Shown: piece after piece, positions 61,902 to 64,000 of the stretch
Layout: each line of letters opens with the position of its first letter
Numbering within the stretch: position 1 is the first letter of the stretch
Origin: Frateuria_A sp051900535
Lineage (GTDB): Bacteria > Pseudomonadota > Gammaproteobacteria > Xanthomonadales > Rhodanobacteraceae
Assembly: GCF_051900535.1 (NCBI RefSeq)
Contig: NZ_JBHZGI010000009.1
Coordinates: forward strand, 30,985 to 94,984
Direction: 5' to 3'
DNA length: 64,000 nucleotides
Notes under the pieces: generated by a model
The model's database searches: none
The model's input: the letters and a program-made list of their open reading frames with translations, nothing else
Told to the model about the DNA's origin: nothing
Position numbers and translations under genes: made by a program

Positions 61902-62747
61902 CTACCGGTGAGCCAGCCCCGCTTTTGGTGCAGCTGTCGGCACGGTGGCTGGCTTGGCCGGTTGTATGTCCCCGGAAGCGTACTGCCCAACCTGCAGGGT
62001 GAACCGTGCTTTTTGTCCGGACGGCATCGCCGCAGGATCGGCGTACACCTGGATCGCATAATTCGTCGCTTCCGCAACCGATTCGGACCAGGTGTTCGCC
62101 CCGGTCGCGCTCGTGTCGACCAGCTTTTTGTCATGGGTCTGGTCGCTCACGCGGAAGTGCAATTCGGGATTGCTCGAGACGAGATTGACCTTGATTGTCA
62201 TGCCGGCCGCGATGGCAACGGTGAAGTTGTAAACAGGAGCCCCGGCATCCAGGACCCCATCCCGTTGCGCCCACGGCTCGCCAGGCTCGAACGTCACTGC
62301 GGTCGCCGGCGACTGCAAGTCTTCGGCGCCGTACTGCCCGATCTGCAACGCGAATTTCGCAGTGTTGTCGAACTTCAACGCGGCAGAATCGATATAGACC
62401 CGAATCGCATAGGTGGTGGCCGTCGCGTTCGGTGTAGACCAGGTGGACTCACCTGTCTTGCGCGTATCCAGCACCACCTTGCCGTCGCTCTGATCCGTCA
62501 CCTTGAAAAACACGTTGGGATTGCGGCTCAGGAGGTTGAGCTGCAACGTCTTGCCCGCCGCGACCGCCACCGTGTAATCCAGCGAGTCGTCCGAACGGGT
62601 GAGGTTGCCGACTTCCTGCGCCCAGACACTGTTTGCCGGAAAGGTGACTGCAATCGGCATATCGGCGAACGTGGGCAGCGACATGCAGGCAGCGGCCAGG
62701 CCGACACTCACGGAAAGGACGCGGTGGAGAAAGTAGGGACGTGGCAT
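61902..62747 (-). CDS. Exported protein with two tandem PliG/PPC-like domains
   Basis: A 281-residue protein with a signal peptide (1-30). Two repeats of about 105 residues follow: VTFPANSVWAQEVG...IGQYG and VTFEPGEPWAQRDG...VGQYA. Each contains YTVAVAAGKTLQLNLLSRNP-like and YAIRVYIDSA-like segments, which resemble periplasmic g-type lysozyme inhibitor or pre-peptidase C-terminal folds. An inhibitor or carbohydrate-binding role is inferred. GGGAA precedes ATG 62747. Confidence 0.7.
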   Translation of the reverse strand: MPRPYFLHRVLSVSVGLAAACMSLPTFADMPIAVTFPANSVWAQEVGNLTRSDDSLDYTVAVAAGKTLQLNLLSRNPNVFFKVTDQSDGKVVLDTRKTGESTWSTPNATATTYAIRVYIDSAALKFDNTAKFALQIGQYGAEDLQSPATAVTFEPGEPWAQRDGVLDAGAPVYNFTVAIAAGMTIKVNLVSSNPELHFRVSDQTHDKKLVDTSATGANTWSESVAEATNYAIQVYADPAAMPSGQKARFTLQVGQYASGDIQPAKPATVPTAAPKAGLAHR

Positions 62748-62943
62748 GTGGGAATTTCCCGTGGTTTGATTTCGCATTTTGAACGTTTAGACGATCCCGC
62801 CCTGCATCGGCGCAGCCGCGCCGACGCTACCTTCCCTGTGCATGACCATCCTAATCCCTGATCAGCGCCGTGTGCGGACCATACGCCTACTTCGCGCAAC
62901 TCGCCATATCCATCAAAGAAGTCGGGCTATTTGCCGGATCCCG

Positions 62944-62976
62944 GGTCAGAGTCGACTTGAAAAGTGCGCTCTGACC
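62944..62976. repeat. REP-like imperfect palindrome GGTCAGAG...CTCTGACC
   Basis: GGTCAGAG (62944-62951) and CTCTGACC (62969-62976) pair, with inner ACTT/AAGT (62955-62958 with 62962-62965). Further fragments GCTCCGACCC (63017), GGCTCTGACCCCC (63061) and CCTGACCTC (63110) follow. The stretch 62748-63129 is otherwise without a gene. Confidence 0.6.
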
Positions 62977-63129
62977 ACTGTTTTGTGTGAAATCGATTCG
63001 GTTGCCACAAGAAACGGCTCCGACCCACTTATTCCTTATTCGGATCTGGTCCAGTTAACGGGCTCTGACCCCCATATTTCGGTTTTGTTATTGCCTAAAG
63101 TAAATAGCACCTGACCTCTTTCATCAATT

Positions 63130-63176
63130 GGGACGGAGGCAATTATTGCGATTTAATTGCCTCCGTCCCCTTTTTT
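63130..63176. repeat. Perfect 16-bp REP-like palindrome with T-tract
   Basis: GGGACGGAGGCAATTA (63130-63145) and its exact complement TAATTGCCTCCGTCCC (63154-63169) flank an 8-nt loop, followed by T6. It can act as a terminator. A second left arm, AAAAGGGGACGGAG, occurs at 63861-63874 in inverted orientation, directly at the IS end. Confidence 0.8.
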
Positions 63177-63834
63177 CGTCGGCATCACTGGATTGCTGCT
63201 GCTCTTGCTGGTGCTGTACGGCGCCGTCAGCATGGTCGGGGCTTCCAGATCGATGAGACAGGTGCCAGACGGCAAGGCCACCATTGGGCGGCTTGACCGG
63301 CCGGATCAGCATGAGGTTGCACTGAAACTGGGTCGCTTCGCAGCGATCCCGGGCACGTCCATGCTTTATGCGCAACTGGGCAGCGAAGGGCCGCAGGTGG
63401 GCTCGCTCAGCTCGAGCTATACGCCTCCGGACCTGCGCAATCTGCTCTTCTTCGACACCGCTTCCCGCCGGGCACACTGGCTGCTCGACGACAATGCGCA
63501 ATCCCTCGCCGCCCTGTCGGTTGTCGGCGAACCCGATCCCCTTCGAACTCACGGTTCGTCGTCGGACTCTCGAGCGCTGGGCCTGCTTTTCCTCTCTCGC
63601 CCGGCTGAAACGGACAACAAGGGCGACGCTACCTGGGACATTCGCCTCGCCTCTGTCGACGGCCACCAGCTCAAGACGCTCGCCAACGGCGTCAACACCT
63701 TGCTCGACCATCAGCTGACGAACGACCACGCCTTGCTCGTGTTCTATGCCAAGCGGGGCGTGGTCCATGTGCTGGACGTCGACCCGGTAACCCGCGAGCT
63801 GCGATCGGACCAGACGCTGCCGGCGCATAACTGA
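63157..63834 (+). CDS. Membrane-anchored protein, 5' end replaced by a palindrome (possibly a pseudogene)
   Basis: A 225-residue frame. The first codons (TTG start at 63157) fall inside the palindrome's right arm and T-tract, and no ribosome site is present. Past them comes a normal signal anchor (VGITGLLLLLLVLYGAVSMV), then a soluble domain with beta-propeller-like or sensor features (LYAQLGSEGPQVG, WDIRLASVDGHQL). I think the original start was lost when the REP-like element inserted, so the gene is likely truncated at its 5' end. No family recognised. Confidence 0.5.
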   Translation: MPPSPFFVGITGLLLLLLVLYGAVSMVGASRSMRQVPDGKATIGRLDRPDQHEVALKLGRFAAIPGTSMLYAQLGSEGPQVGSLSSSYTPPDLRNLLFFDTASRRAHWLLDDNAQSLAALSVVGEPDPLRTHGSSSDSRALGLLFLSRPAETDNKGDATWDIRLASVDGHQLKTLANGVNTLLDHQLTNDHALLVFYAKRGVVHVLDVDPVTRELRSDQTLPAHN

Positions 63835-63874
63835 GAATAGAAAAAACGGCTCCAACAAAAAAAAGGGGACGGAG

Positions 63875-64000
63875 TGGGCTGGTCCCGCTCTCTCGGACAC
63901 CACAAAGCGAGGACAATCCTCGCACGGAGGTGTTCGATGGAGAAACGGCAGCGATTTACTGCTCAGTTCAAGCGTGAGGCGATCCAGTTGATGCGCCGGT
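63875..64000 (+). mobile_element. Left end of an IS3-family insertion sequence (runs off window)
   Basis: TGGGCTGGTCCCGCTCTCTC (from 63875) starts with TG, as IS3-family ends do, 62 nt before the transposase ATG. It follows GGGGACGGAG, the left arm of the palindrome family, so the element appears to sit within a REP-like unit. The right end lies beyond the window. Confidence 0.6.
63937..64000 (+). CDS. IS3-family transposase OrfA, 5' part
   Basis: The first 21 codons read MEKRQRFTAQFKREAIQLMRR, typical of IS3/IS911-type OrfA helix-turn-helix transposase subunits. The gene is cut by the window edge. GGAGG precedes the ATG. Confidence 0.8.
   Translation, partial: MEKRQRFTAQFKREAIQLMRR

Overview
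The window looks like chromosome of a high-G+C Gram-negative gammaproteobacterium, most likely a Xanthomonadales/Rhodanobacteraceae-type soil or plant-associated organism (Dyella, Luteibacter, Rhodanobacter or Frateuria relatives). This is inferred from gene content: a PA4780-type RIO1 kinase, a TPR-sulfotransferase fusion, many Sec-exported enzymes, DbpA, several LysR/HxlR/MerR one-component regulators and a trimeric autotransporter. No rRNA, tRNA or CRISPR array was seen. Coding density is high and genes lie on both strands in short units, so many pairs are divergent or convergent.

Region by region. 0-8.5 kb: secreted GH18 enzyme, GAF/HWE histidine kinase, NTF2-like protein, methyltransferase, AHSA1 protein, a MerR regulator divergent from a DUF2938 membrane protein with a textbook MerR-type operator, phospholipase D-family synthase and Nudix hydrolase. 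8.6-18 kb: BON protein, membrane protein, serine hydrolase, DOPA-dioxygenase-like protein with a LysR regulator, PhnB-like protein, TPR protein, TPR-sulfotransferase. 18-24.8 kb: cold-shock protein, TTG-started small basic protein, DbpA helicase, RIO1 kinase, KGG-like stress protein, PNGase A-like exported amidase with a hairpin over its ribosome site, NAD-binding protein. 24.8-31 kb: M13 peptidase, HhH protein, and a BlaI/BlaR-type circuit (blaI, M56 sensor, S41 peptidase) with three matching TACTA-N6-TAGTA operators. 31-38 kb: a coupled three-gene unit, a small Cys-tailed protein, a GH36-like glycosidase, a decayed GNAT gene, the first of two twin beta-helix protein units, and an alpha/beta hydrolase. 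38-45.9 kb: rifampin ADP-ribosyltransferase (arr), a promoter-terminator mini-transcript, a CHASE-PAS-GGDEF-EAL protein, HxlR regulator, DUF202 and beta-propeller proteins. 46-52.5 kb: a fused DNA-binding/Ser-Thr kinase/TPR membrane regulator divergent from a two-gene unit ending in a trimeric autotransporter adhesin; an 8-bp direct repeat with 10-bp period lies between them. 52.6-64 kb: VOC protein, second beta-propeller protein, second twin beta-helix unit, a three-way-junction palindrome, PQQ sugar dehydrogenase, SDR/LysR divergent pair, tandem-domain periplasmic protein, then REP-like palindromes and the left end of an IS3-family element that runs off the window.

The strongest candidates for undescribed biology are (1) the wHTH-kinase-TPR regulator facing the adhesin operon across a phased direct repeat, and (2) the pair of beta-helix genes about 19.7 kb apart that share a structured leader of about 187 nt and matching terminators, with no clear Shine-Dalgarno. 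All functions come from reading motifs by eye; no database search was possible.
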